Part shown: positions 39,257 through 46,698 of the stretch, one piece after another | Layout: the number at the start of each line of letters is the position of its first letter | Numbering within the stretch: the stretch's first letter is position 1 | Assembly (NCBI GenBank): GCA_000687655.1 | Contig: JHWR01000004.1 | Coordinates: 124,001 to 188,000 of the forward strand | Reading direction: 5' to 3' | DNA length: 64,000 nucleotides | DNA from: Lachnospiraceae bacterium YSB2008 | Lineage (GTDB): Bacteria; Bacillota; Clostridia; Lachnospirales; Lachnospiraceae | Notes under the pieces: model-generated | The model's input: the letters and a program-made list of their open reading frames with translations, nothing else | Told to the model about the DNA's origin: nothing | Databases searched by the model: none | Program-made: the position numbers and the translations under genes

Positions 39257-39563
39257 GCCGGAGAAAAGACCATTTGAGGAAGTATATGACGAGTACTATG
39301 AGAAGGTGTTCAAGAGCGTATATGTGAGGCTCCTCCACATGGAGAATACCGAGGATATAGTACAGGATACATTTGTTAAGGCTATGAAAGCATACGACCG
39401 GTATGATCCGAAGGAAAAAGACATCATGGAATCCCTATTATTCGTTTTCCGACTCCAAGTTTACGCTGCCTTTTTCATAAATCCCGTTGAATTTTCCGGA
39501 TTGATGCGTATAATATTATGTAGGCATCAATTGCTTGAAACAAAAACTCTCAGCAGTTTGTAA
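39249..39563 (+). pseudogene. ECF sigma factor, truncated after region 2
   Basis: The first 60 or so residues are sigma-70 region 2 (YDEYYEKVFKSVYVRL, EDIVQDTFVKAMKAYDRYDP). After DPKEKDIMES, near base 39428, the reading frame enters unrelated sequence (LLFVFRLQVY...) and stops. Region 4, needed for -35 recognition, is missing. ECF sigma genes often accompany NHLM loci. The junction coincides with the DNA that supplies the precursor promoter, so the break probably occurred when the precursor block was joined on. Confidence 0.8.
39487..39514 (+). promoter_or_regulatory. Promoter for the RiPP precursor genes
   Basis: TTGAAT and TATAAT are 16 bp apart, ending about 70 bp before the first precursor start. 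It sits inside the foreign tail of the broken sigma gene. Confidence 0.55.
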
Positions 39564-39977
39564 ATGGTAAAAAAGGAGGAAAACACATGAACGAGAATCT
39601 GAAGAAATTCCTTGAGGAAGCAAGCAAAAATGAGGAACTGAAAACAAAGCTTGAGGCCCTGACCGACAAAGATACTGCTACGGAGAAGGCAATTGAGATC
39701 GCAAAAGAGTATGGCTTTACCCTTACTACTGAGGATTTTAAGGAGACACATGGAGCGGTGTTATCTGATGATGAACTTGATCAGGTTGCAGGTGGAGCAG
39801 GATGTTTGTTTATAAATTCTGATACTCCTGGGAGATGTATTATCTCTGGAAGTTACTAGATGATCCTCCTCACTTCCCCTGCGGTCATGGTGGAATGGGT
39901 GATAAGTCCTTTTATAGACGGCTGCAATCTGTATTGTTAAAGGAAAAAATATGTACTACCGATTAAAGGATGACTAG
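39563..39977 (+). repeat. Tandem duplication unit, copy 1
   Basis: This unit runs from the precursor ribosome site to the eighth codon of the radical SAM gene. It recurs about 532-533 bp downstream as 40095-40510 with only a few changes: Leu/Trp at core residue 4, one silent change, one single-base indel and one spacer substitution. In this copy the maturase start (ATG at 39951) is cut off by TAG after eight codons. Confidence 0.85.
39587..39859 (+). CDS. Nif11-type RiPP precursor 1 (Leu variant)
   Basis: This 90-residue precursor has a Nif11-like leader (LKKFLEEASKNEELKTKLEAL, then AIEIAKEYGFTLTTEDF, LSDDELDQVAGG). The Gly-Gly cleavage site is at 69-70. The 20-residue core starts AGCLFINSD and contains Cys73 and Cys84. 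The flanking C39 exporter should cut after Gly70. The radical SAM enzyme next door is the probable modifier, with the two Cys as candidate thioether donors. A strong AAGGAGG site precedes the ATG. Confidence 0.92.
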   Translation: MNENLKKFLEEASKNEELKTKLEALTDKDTATEKAIEIAKEYGFTLTTEDFKETHGAVLSDDELDQVAGGAGCLFINSDTPGRCIISGSY

Positions 39978-40095
39978 TATCAGGTGAACGGGAAACCCAA
40001 GTTCTTATACAGCTGGCGACTTGAACCGACCGATCCGCAGCCGAAAGGAAAGAAGCCCTGCCTGTCACTTCGGGAACTGGAGAAACTCCCATCAA
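39978..40095 (+). pseudogene. Fragment of a Tn916-family tyrosine integrase
   Basis: The frame reads YQVNGKPKFLYSWRLEP, TDPQPKGKKPCLSLRELEKL. This closely follows the N-terminal arm-binding domain of Tn916-type integrases (GEPQFVYSWKL..TD..PAGKR.C.SLREK). Only about 37 codons remain, joined at both ends to precursor-unit sequence. It lies exactly between the two tandem copies. It is also in frame with precursor 2, so a GTG at 39984 could give a 135-residue fusion, but the strong internal ribosome site makes that unlikely. Confidence 0.75.
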
Positions 40096-40510
40096 ATGGT
40101 AAAAAAGGAGGAAAACACATGAACGAGAATCTGAAGAAATTCCTTGAGGAAGCAAGCAAAAATGAGGAACTGAAAACAAAGCTTGAGGCCCTGACCGACA
40201 AAGATACTGCCACGGAGAAGGCAATTGAGATCGCAAAAGAGTATGGCTTTACCCTTACTACTGAGGATTTTAAGGAGACACATGGAGCGGTGTTATCTGA
40301 TGATGAACTTGATCAGGTTGCAGGTGGAGCAGGATGTTGGTTTATAAATTCTGATACTCCTGGGAGATGTATTATCTCTGGAAGTTACTAGATAGATCCT
40401 CCTCACTTCCCCTGCGGTCAGGGTGGAATGGGTGATAAGTCCTTTTATAGACGGCTGCAATCTGTATTGTTAAAGGAAAAAATATGTACTACCGATTAAA
40501 GGATGACTAC
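40095..40510 (+). repeat. Tandem duplication unit, copy 2
   Basis: This is the second copy of the unit at 39563. Here the maturase start at 40484 continues into the complete gene. Confidence 0.85.
40119..40391 (+). CDS. Nif11-type RiPP precursor 2 (Trp variant)
   Basis: This 90-residue precursor is identical to precursor 1 except for Trp in place of Leu at residue 74, the first residue after core Cys73. The leader, VAGG site and both core Cys are unchanged. I start it at the ATG with AAGGAGG upstream, the same as in copy 1. It probably shares the transcript that starts at 39520 and runs into the maturase gene. Confidence 0.92.
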   Translation: MNENLKKFLEEASKNEELKTKLEALTDKDTATEKAIEIAKEYGFTLTTEDFKETHGAVLSDDELDQVAGGAGCWFINSDTPGRCIISGSY

Positions 40511-41929
40511 TGTCTGAGAGGCTGGGAGCTGCTGCCGTATGCGGTTGTTGACAGCAAGACGCATCGGGTTCACTGGCTTGATAAGACGAAGTTTGATGCG
40601 CTCACTCTCTGTGACGGCTCTGTGGATCTTGATCTTCCGCTGATCTCGCAAGAAGTGCATGACAGCATCAAAGACCTGGAAGAAAAGGGCTACATAGAGA
40701 CCTGTACCGCAGGTAAGGGTCTGTCAGAACGCCAGCGCTATCATCGATACGAAAACCGTTTTATGGAGTCTGCCCATTGGTCTGTCACCGGCAGATGCAA
40801 CTGTAAATGTAAGCATTGCTATCTGTCCGCCGCAGATGGCAGATATGGAGAATTAAGCCACGACGATGTGATGAAGATCACAGAAGAGCTTGGCAATGCG
40901 GGGGTGTTATCGTGTTCGATCACTGGCGGAGAGCCCTTGGTGCGTTCCGATTTCTGGGAAATCGTAGATGCTCTGAGCGAGCGGGGCGTATACATCAGCC
41001 AGATCTATTCCAATGGTTTGCTTGTGAACGAAGGTCTTCTGGAGAGATTCAAGCAGCGAGGTCTGTATCCCGAATTTAATATGAGTTTCGACGGCGTGGG
41101 CTATCACGACTGGCTCCGGGGTATTAACGGTGCTGAAAAGGCAGTACGCCATGCATTTGAGCTATGCAGAGACAATGGTTTCCCAACCGGTGCTGAGATG
41201 TGCTTATGGAAGGAGAATGCACATACTCTGCGTGACAGTATAAACTACCTGGCTTCTGTGGGCTGCCGCAGCCTTAAGACTAATCCGGTAAGTGATACGG
41301 GAGCCTGGCACGAAGGTGGTTATGCGGGGAAGCATGGTCTGAGTGATGACGAGACATTTGAAATCTATTTAAACTATCTTGAGGATTATTACAACGATCT
41401 GCCGAATATGCATCTGATGCTGGGTGGCTTTTTTGCTGCGGATGGACGGGAACCGGACGTATATAGTATCCCCGTCGTTCATGTATCGAAAAATCCTGAA
41501 AATATATGTATGTGTGCACACGCACGCACATCCATGTACATTTCCGCAGAAGGCAGGGCTCTGACCTGCATGCCGATTTCCAATGATGATGAGTTTCAGG
41601 CGGATTATCCGCAGATCCAGGAGCTGGGCCTTAAGAATTGCCTGACAGAATCAAAGTACATGGAGCTTATCAATACCCGTTCCGGCACAGTACTTGAGCA
41701 TAATGAGAAGTGTAGAAACTGTGAATATCGTAAGTTTTGTCTTGGCGGCTGCCGCGCAATTGGTCTTTTGTGTCATCCCGGTGACATTCTGGCGCCCGAC
41801 GAATTTACCTGCAGGCTGTTTCGCAATGGCTGGCTGCAGAAGATAGAAGCGAAGATCGCAGAGCTTCGCCCTACCGCCGAATGTTGGGAGCTCAAACACT
41901 TGTCCGAGCTGCAACCATTAGAATCATAA
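40484..41929 (+). CDS. Radical SAM/SPASM peptide maturase
   Basis: This 481-residue enzyme has a PqqD-like precursor-recognition domain at 1-75 (YRLKDDYCLRGWELLPYAV). The radical SAM core carries the CxxxCxxC cluster motif at Cys105, Cys109 and Cys112. The C-terminal SPASM region has many Cys (ICMCAHA, LTCMPIS, CRNCEYRKFCLGGC) for auxiliary clusters. Such enzymes install thioether, C-C or epimerised residues in RiPPs. Two Nif11-type precursors lie directly upstream. Sactipeptide or ranthipeptide-type thioethers are the simplest guess because the core has two Cys, but the chemistry is not shown by sequence. Confidence 0.93.
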   Translation: MYYRLKDDYCLRGWELLPYAVVDSKTHRVHWLDKTKFDALTLCDGSVDLDLPLISQEVHDSIKDLEEKGYIETCTAGKGLSERQRYHRYENRFMESAHWSVTGRCNCKCKHCYLSAADGRYGELSHDDVMKITEELGNAGVLSCSITGGEPLVRSDFWEIVDALSERGVYISQIYSNGLLVNEGLLERFKQRGLYPEFNMSFDGVGYHDWLRGINGAEKAVRHAFELCRDNGFPTGAEMCLWKENAHTLRDSINYLASVGCRSLKTNPVSDTGAWHEGGYAGKHGLSDDETFEIYLNYLEDYYNDLPNMHLMLGGFFAADGREPDVYSIPVVHVSKNPENICMCAHARTSMYISAEGRALTCMPISNDDEFQADYPQIQELGLKNCLTESKYMELINTRSGTVLEHNEKCRNCEYRKFCLGGCRAIGLLCHPGDILAPDEFTCRLFRNGWLQKIEAKIAELRPTAECWELKHLSELQPLES

Positions 41930-41959
41930 ATCAGAGGAACGACAAGCAGTCTAGTGTGA

Positions 41960-42102
41960 CGATAAGGTGGTCCCCATCAGATCGGACCTCAAAGGTGACG
42001 AACTCAAATACCTGTTCGACTATGGGGGAATCAAATCCTTCCAATACTCCAATGATGGGGAAGAAGATTATAATATACTTGTTATATATTTGAATAAGTA
42101 AT
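41960..42102 (+). pseudogene. Displaced 3' end of the transglutaminase-like gene
   Basis: From GACGATAAG the frame reads DDKVVPIRSDLK, then GDELKYLFDYGGIKSFQYSN and on to IYLNK and the stop, matching the last 35 residues of the intact gene at 24089 except for Phe to Tyr. A TAG precedes it after two codons and there is no start signal. It is the native or incoming 3' end left on the right side of the island. Confidence 0.8.
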
Positions 42103-42126
42103 GGTGTTATTAGCACTCGTCGCTGA
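41993..42126. repeat. Right boundary repeat of the accessory island
   Basis: This is the second copy of the 134-bp boundary repeat, 16,918 bp downstream of the first, with 4 mismatches. A run of more than 75 identical bases covers the end of the coding sequence. It ends inside the spacer of the CIRCE operator. Confidence 0.85.
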
Positions 42127-42136
42127 CGAGTGCTAA
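42110..42136. promoter_or_regulatory. CIRCE operator (HrcA binding site) of htpG
   Basis: TTAGCACTC, a 9-bp spacer and GAGTGCTAA form a perfect match to the CIRCE consensus. In this case the spacer is also self-complementary, so the element can fold as a 12-bp hairpin. It lies about 80 bp before htpG, immediately upstream of its promoter, and implies HrcA repression relieved by heat or misfolded protein. Only the left arm is present at the island's left end. Confidence 0.92.
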
Positions 42137-42143
42137 TTTTATC

Positions 42144-42171
42144 TTGACTTTTGATTATAATGATATATTAT
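42144..42171 (+). promoter_or_regulatory. htpG promoter
   Basis: TTGACT and TATTAT are separated by 16 bp directly downstream of CIRCE. Confidence 0.5.
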
Positions 42172-42214
42172 ATGTATTAGTTTAAAATCAGTACAAGAAA
42201 AGAGGTTGATCAAA

Positions 42215-44164
42215 GTGGCAACAACAAAGGGTAATCTTACAATCAACAGTGAAAACATTTTCCCTATAATCAAAAAGTGGCTCTATTCAGACCATGATAT
42301 CTTCATTAGAGAATTGATCTCAAATGGAGTAGATGCGATAACAAAGCTTAAAAGGCTTTCAAGTATGGGTGATGCAGAGATCCCATCTGGTGAAGAGTTT
42401 AAGGTGACAGTCATGGCGAGCCCACTCGAAAGGACTCTTACCTTTATAGATAACGGTATCGGTATGACTATGGAAGAGGTTGATAAATACATCAACCAGA
42501 TAGCTTTCTCAGGAGCTACAGACTTCCTTGAAAAATATAAGGATAAGGATGAGAATGACCAGATCATAGGACATTTCGGACTTGGTTTTTACTCTGCATT
42601 CATGGTTTCTGACAAGGTTACCATAGAATCACTTTCATATCAGAAGGATGCAGAGCCTGTATATTGGGAATGCGACGGCGGAACAACCTTCGAGATGCGT
42701 GAAGGTAATATGCAGGAAAGAGGTACAAGGATAACTCTTTATCTCTCAGAGGATTCTCTTGAGTTTGCAAATGAATTCAGAGTAAAGGAAATCATCAACA
42801 AGTACTGCTCATTCATGCCGGTTGAGATTTATTTCATAAATGAAGATGAAGCGAAGAAGGCACAGAAGGAAGTAGTTCAGAAAAAGAAGAGTGACGAAGA
42901 TGAACTCGTAGGAGATACTTCTGATAAGGCAGATGAAGTAATAGATGCTGAGGATGACAAGGATGCTCCTAAGCCTCTTAATGATACTCATCCACTCTGG
43001 ATGAAGACACCGGGCGAATGCAAGGATGAGGATTATATAGATTTCTATCAGAAGGTATTCCTTGACTTCAAGGAGCCTCTGTTCTGGATTCATCTTAATA
43101 TGGACTATCCATTTAACCTTAAGGGAATACTTTACTTCCCAAGGATCAATCCTAATATGGAACAAGTCGAGGGCAAGGTTAAGCTCTATAACAACCAGGT
43201 GTTCGTAGCAGATAATATAAGAGAAGTAATTCCTGAATTCCTTCTTCTCCTTAAGGGTGTTATAGATTGTCCGGATCTTCCTTTAAATGTATCGCGTAGT
43301 GCGCTTCAGAATGACGGCTTCGTAAAGAAGATATCAGATCATATCACAAAGAAGGTTGCTGATAAGCTTTCGGGAATGTACAAGACAAAGAGAGAGGATT
43401 ATGAGAAGTTCTGGGATGATATCTCTCCATTTATCAAGTACGGCTGCCTCAGAGACGACAAGTTCAATGAGCGCATGAATGATTATATGATCTTCAAGAA
43501 TCTTGAGGATAAGTATATAACACTTTCTGAATATCTCGAGGCTGCTAAAGAAAAGCATGAGAATAAGGTATTCTATGTAACTGACGCAGAGCTTCAGGCA
43601 CAGTATATTGATATGTTTAAGAAGGCAGAAACTGATGCGCTGATTCTTACGCACAATATCGATACTCCTTACATACAGAACCTTGAGATGAAGAATGAAG
43701 GCGTTAAGTTCCTCCGTATAGATTCTGATGTTATCTCAAGTCTTAAGGGCGAGGCTCTTTCCGAAGAGGATGAGAAGAAGCTTACTGAAGAACTGACAGA
43801 GACCTTCAAGAAGGCACTCGGCGTAGAGAAGATAAATGTAAAGGTTGAGAGTCTTTCAGATGAAAGCATATCTTCAATGCTCACGCAGAGTGAGGATAAC
43901 AGACGTATGGCTGACATGATGAAGCTTTATGCTATGGGTGGTATGCCGGGTCTTGATTATGGAAAGGATGCAGAAACTCTGGTTCTTAATTCCAATAATA
44001 AGCTTGTTAAGTTTGTTCTTGATAATCCTGACGGAGATAAGACAGGAACTGTATGCCAGCAGCTTTATGATCTGGCTGTACTTGCAAACCGTCCGCTTAC
44101 AGCAGAAGAGCTTACAAAGTTTGTGGCAAGAAGCAACGAGATACTGGGAATATTCGTTGACTGA
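42215..44164 (+). CDS. htpG: Hsp90 chaperone HtpG
   Basis: This protein of about 649 residues is an ATP-dependent cytoplasmic chaperone. The N-terminal GHKL ATPase shows IRELISNGVDAI, IDNGIGMT and GHFGLGFYSAFMV. The middle domain has SRSALQNDGFVKKI, and the dimerisation domain completes a normal length. There is an acidic insert near 215-245 (KKKSDEDELVGD). The GTG at 42215 with AGAGG upstream is preferred to the TTG at 42206, which would add MIK. CIRCE makes this a class I heat-shock gene. Confidence 0.96.
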   Translation: MATTKGNLTINSENIFPIIKKWLYSDHDIFIRELISNGVDAITKLKRLSSMGDAEIPSGEEFKVTVMASPLERTLTFIDNGIGMTMEEVDKYINQIAFSGATDFLEKYKDKDENDQIIGHFGLGFYSAFMVSDKVTIESLSYQKDAEPVYWECDGGTTFEMREGNMQERGTRITLYLSEDSLEFANEFRVKEIINKYCSFMPVEIYFINEDEAKKAQKEVVQKKKSDEDELVGDTSDKADEVIDAEDDKDAPKPLNDTHPLWMKTPGECKDEDYIDFYQKVFLDFKEPLFWIHLNMDYPFNLKGILYFPRINPNMEQVEGKVKLYNNQVFVADNIREVIPEFLLLLKGVIDCPDLPLNVSRSALQNDGFVKKISDHITKKVADKLSGMYKTKREDYEKFWDDISPFIKYGCLRDDKFNERMNDYMIFKNLEDKYITLSEYLEAAKEKHENKVFYVTDAELQAQYIDMFKKAETDALILTHNIDTPYIQNLEMKNEGVKFLRIDSDVISSLKGEALSEEDEKKLTEELTETFKKALGVEKINVKVESLSDESISSMLTQSEDNRRMADMMKLYAMGGMPGLDYGKDAETLVLNSNNKLVKFVLDNPDGDKTGTVCQQLYDLAVLANRPLTAEELTKFVARSNEILGIFVD

Positions 44165-44237
44165 TTTTGTTCATAGTATCTCGCTCACTGTGGTGTATAC
44201 CGCAATTGAAACACATTAATAGAAATTACGATGTAAA

Positions 44238-44261
44238 GGGAGGAGGCATATGTTTCCTCCC
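44238..44261 (+). terminator. htpG terminator
   Basis: GGGAGGA pairs with TCCTCCC around a 10-base loop, followed by TGTTTTGTT. Confidence 0.7.
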
Positions 44262-44295
44262 TGTTTTGTTAACCTACTGTGACACTTGGCTATAC

Positions 44296-44325
44296 TTGAC
44301 GATAATCGGTCGATTGGGATATAAT
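44296..44325 (+). promoter_or_regulatory. Promoter for the XpaC-like/VWA gene pair
   Basis: TTGACG and TATAAT are 18 bp apart, 38 bp before the GTG start. Confidence 0.55.
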
Positions 44326-44363
44326 TGAGTCTGGTATGTAATCTCGGAAAGGAGGGTACACTT

Positions 44364-44972
44364 GTGAAAGATTTGATAAAAACAAATATTGTTAATGTTG
44401 TGCTTCTCCTGCTGGTTGGGCTTATATATGTAGTGTTTAATAATGTCCTTGATTTCGGGCCGAGTGTATCCCTTGGGGTCACCGGCGTTGCAGGATTTAT
44501 CTGGGTCATTTATACACTGTATTCCAATTATTCAGCCCTGAATACCAAGGATAATCCTATATACAACGTCAAGGTACTGAAGGAGTTTCAGAATGCGGGA
44601 AAGAGAAGCGCTTTCTCAATGGAAAGAAAGAGTATGGCTACTATGTATGAAAGCATAATGGCCAGAGAGAAATATTTCATGGCCATGGGAAAGGACAGCA
44701 GGCTTACGGAAGCGTATCTCATGATAAGACTCCAGGCAGAACAGGATCTTATGAAAGCAAGGGACTTCATTAATTCCTATGACTATGTATATGGCGTTTA
44801 TGGAAGAGATACCAAATACCTGGCAGCAACAAAAGCTGATATGGAAAGTCTTGTTTCCAAGCTGAACCAGCTCGTCGAGCTGTCATATTCTCTTGATGAT
44901 AATCTTCAGGATGTAGACATGCGTCGAGTTGATGACCTGATAGAGTCTCTTGAAGAGATGAGAGCAATGTAA
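44364..44972 (+). CDS. Two-helix membrane protein, possibly XpaC-like
   Basis: This protein of about 202 residues has two N-terminal helices (about 8-25 and 35-55) and a long helical cytoplasmic tail rich in charged residues, ending ESLEEMRAM. It starts at GTG with AAAGGAGGG seven bases upstream. The layout recalls XpaC-family proteins, which often neighbour TelA and substrate-binding/VWA genes. The VWA gene is indeed next, but no telA is here, so the family call is weak. Confidence 0.65.
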   Translation: MKDLIKTNIVNVVLLLLVGLIYVVFNNVLDFGPSVSLGVTGVAGFIWVIYTLYSNYSALNTKDNPIYNVKVLKEFQNAGKRSAFSMERKSMATMYESIMAREKYFMAMGKDSRLTEAYLMIRLQAEQDLMKARDFINSYDYVYGVYGRDTKYLAATKADMESLVSKLNQLVELSYSLDDNLQDVDMRRVDDLIESLEEMRAM

Positions 44973-45030
44973 ATAACCGAAGTTCGGAATATAAATCATA
45001 ACCATTTTTATCCAAAGAAAGGCGGATATC

Positions 45031-46668
45031 ATGAAAACAAACAAGAATATCTTCATAGGTGTTATCATCGCGGTGGCATTTATCGTTATCATCGGTATTG
45101 CATTCATAGTAAAGAATCAGTCCGGTGGACGTACTGTTGACACCATGCTGAAGCATATCAAGGTAAAGGAGAAGAGTCCTACTAAGGCTTCAATCTCACT
45201 TGATAATTCATCTCTTTATGATGAACTTCCGGAAATAAGCAAGTACCCGAATGCTGTAACAGGCTATGGTGATGTATCTATAGAGATCATGACATCTCCT
45301 GAGAAGGCCGGTAAGGATTATGAGGCCTGGCTTATAGATGTCGCAAACAAGTTCAATAAAGCAGGTAAGACAACTTCCGGCGGAAGAACTATAGCAGTAT
45401 CTGTAAGACCTGTTTCATCAGGACTTGCTGCTGACTATATCATTTCAGGAAAGCATACACCTCAGCTATTTACACCTTCAAACTATCTCTGGGGTGAATA
45501 CATCAATGCAAACGGCGGTGATGTTACACTTCTCAATGAGAGAATGGTTGGTAATACAGCAGGACTTCTTATATCAAAGAACAGTGAATATAAGACATAT
45601 GATGATATCATTGCTGCAGTTCAGGCAGGCAAGATCAACATAGGTTATACCAATCCACAGTCAAGCTCAACAGGTATGAATCTTCTTATATCACTTCTTA
45701 AGGATGGTTCTGAAGATATCAATGCAGATGCAGCTATCGATAATTTCAAGAAGTTCCAGCAGAATATACCTTACGTTGCATATAATACAATGCAGATGCG
45801 TGATTCTGCATCCAAGGGTAACCTTGACGGTATGATACTTGAGTATCAGACATATATAAATGAACCGAATGTGAATAAAATGTATGATTTCATTCCATTT
45901 GGTATCAGACATGACAATCCGCTCTATCTCGTTGGTGAAGCTAATCTTCCTGATGAAGAGGTTGAAGCATGTAAAATATTCAATGATTACTGTATGACAA
46001 ATGACTGTCAGTCTATAGCTACCAAGTACGGTTTCAATGCCAAGGACGATTATAAGTCTGACAGAGAGATCACAGGTGCAGAGGTTAACAGAGCACTTGA
46101 GATATATAAGGCAAACAAGGATAACGGTCAGGATATCATAGCTGTATTCGTAGCTGACTGCAGCGGAAGTATGTCAGGTGACCCTATCAATCAGCTGAAG
46201 CAGTCACTTACAAACGGTGCTCAGTATATAAATGAAAACAACATGGTAGGACTTGTAAGCTACAGCACAAATGTAGCGATAGAGGTTCCTATAGCTAAGT
46301 TCGACCTGAATCAGAGAGCATATTTCCAGGGCGGTATCAACAGTCTTACAGCAGGCGGAAGCACTGCAAGTTATGATGCCATAGTAGTTGCTATGGATAT
46401 GATCAGGAAGGCAAAAGCAGAGAATCCTGATGCTAAGGCTATGATATTCCTTCTCAGTGACGGTTATCAGAATGAAGGCTACAGGCTCAATGATATTACA
46501 CCTGCACTTAAGGAATCTGAGATTCCTGTATATACAATAAGCTATACAAGTGATGCTGATACAGACGCTATGAAGAAGCTTTCAGGTATCAACGAAGCTG
46601 CAACTATCAATGCGGACAGCGATGATATCGTATATAAGATTAAGAGTCTGTTCAATTCACAGATGTAA
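45031..46668 (+). CDS. Lipid-free anchored substrate-binding/VWA protein
   Basis: This 545-residue protein has an N-terminal helix (about 8-28) and an extracellular part. Residues about 75-340 look like a periplasmic-binding-protein fold (FTPSNYLWGEYINANGG, INIGYTNPQSSSTG). From about 365 a von Willebrand factor A domain follows with a complete MIDAS (AVFVADCSGSMSG, LTAGGSTASYDAI, FLLSDGYQNEG). Such fusions are found with XpaC/TelA-type genes and are thought to bind metal or ligand at the surface. An AAGAAAGGCGG site precedes the ATG. Confidence 0.85.
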   Translation: MKTNKNIFIGVIIAVAFIVIIGIAFIVKNQSGGRTVDTMLKHIKVKEKSPTKASISLDNSSLYDELPEISKYPNAVTGYGDVSIEIMTSPEKAGKDYEAWLIDVANKFNKAGKTTSGGRTIAVSVRPVSSGLAADYIISGKHTPQLFTPSNYLWGEYINANGGDVTLLNERMVGNTAGLLISKNSEYKTYDDIIAAVQAGKINIGYTNPQSSSTGMNLLISLLKDGSEDINADAAIDNFKKFQQNIPYVAYNTMQMRDSASKGNLDGMILEYQTYINEPNVNKMYDFIPFGIRHDNPLYLVGEANLPDEEVEACKIFNDYCMTNDCQSIATKYGFNAKDDYKSDREITGAEVNRALEIYKANKDNGQDIIAVFVADCSGSMSGDPINQLKQSLTNGAQYINENNMVGLVSYSTNVAIEVPIAKFDLNQRAYFQGGINSLTAGGSTASYDAIVVAMDMIRKAKAENPDAKAMIFLLSDGYQNEGYRLNDITPALKESEIPVYTISYTSDADTDAMKKLSGINEAATINADSDDIVYKIKSLFNSQM

Positions 46669-46698
46669 ACTATAAACTATAAAAGGAACTACCCATAA

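Noticed and set aside
39984-40391. A 135-residue precursor starting at GTG 39984
   Set aside because: The extra 45 residues are an integrase fragment and spacer; the ATG at 40119 has the strong ribosome site seen in copy 1.
39587-40391. Spliceotide (Tyr-excision) precursors
   Set aside because: Nif11 leaders and a radical SAM enzyme fit, but the core lacks the XYG-type splice motif.
42110-42136. Rho-independent terminator of the transglutaminase remnant
   Set aside because: The element matches the CIRCE consensus exactly in both arms and spacing and lies before htpG, so an operator explains it better, though the hairpin might also act on upstream transcription.
46669-46698. T-box leader for cysS
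   Set aside because: The gap is 30 bp, too short, and no T-box sequence is present.
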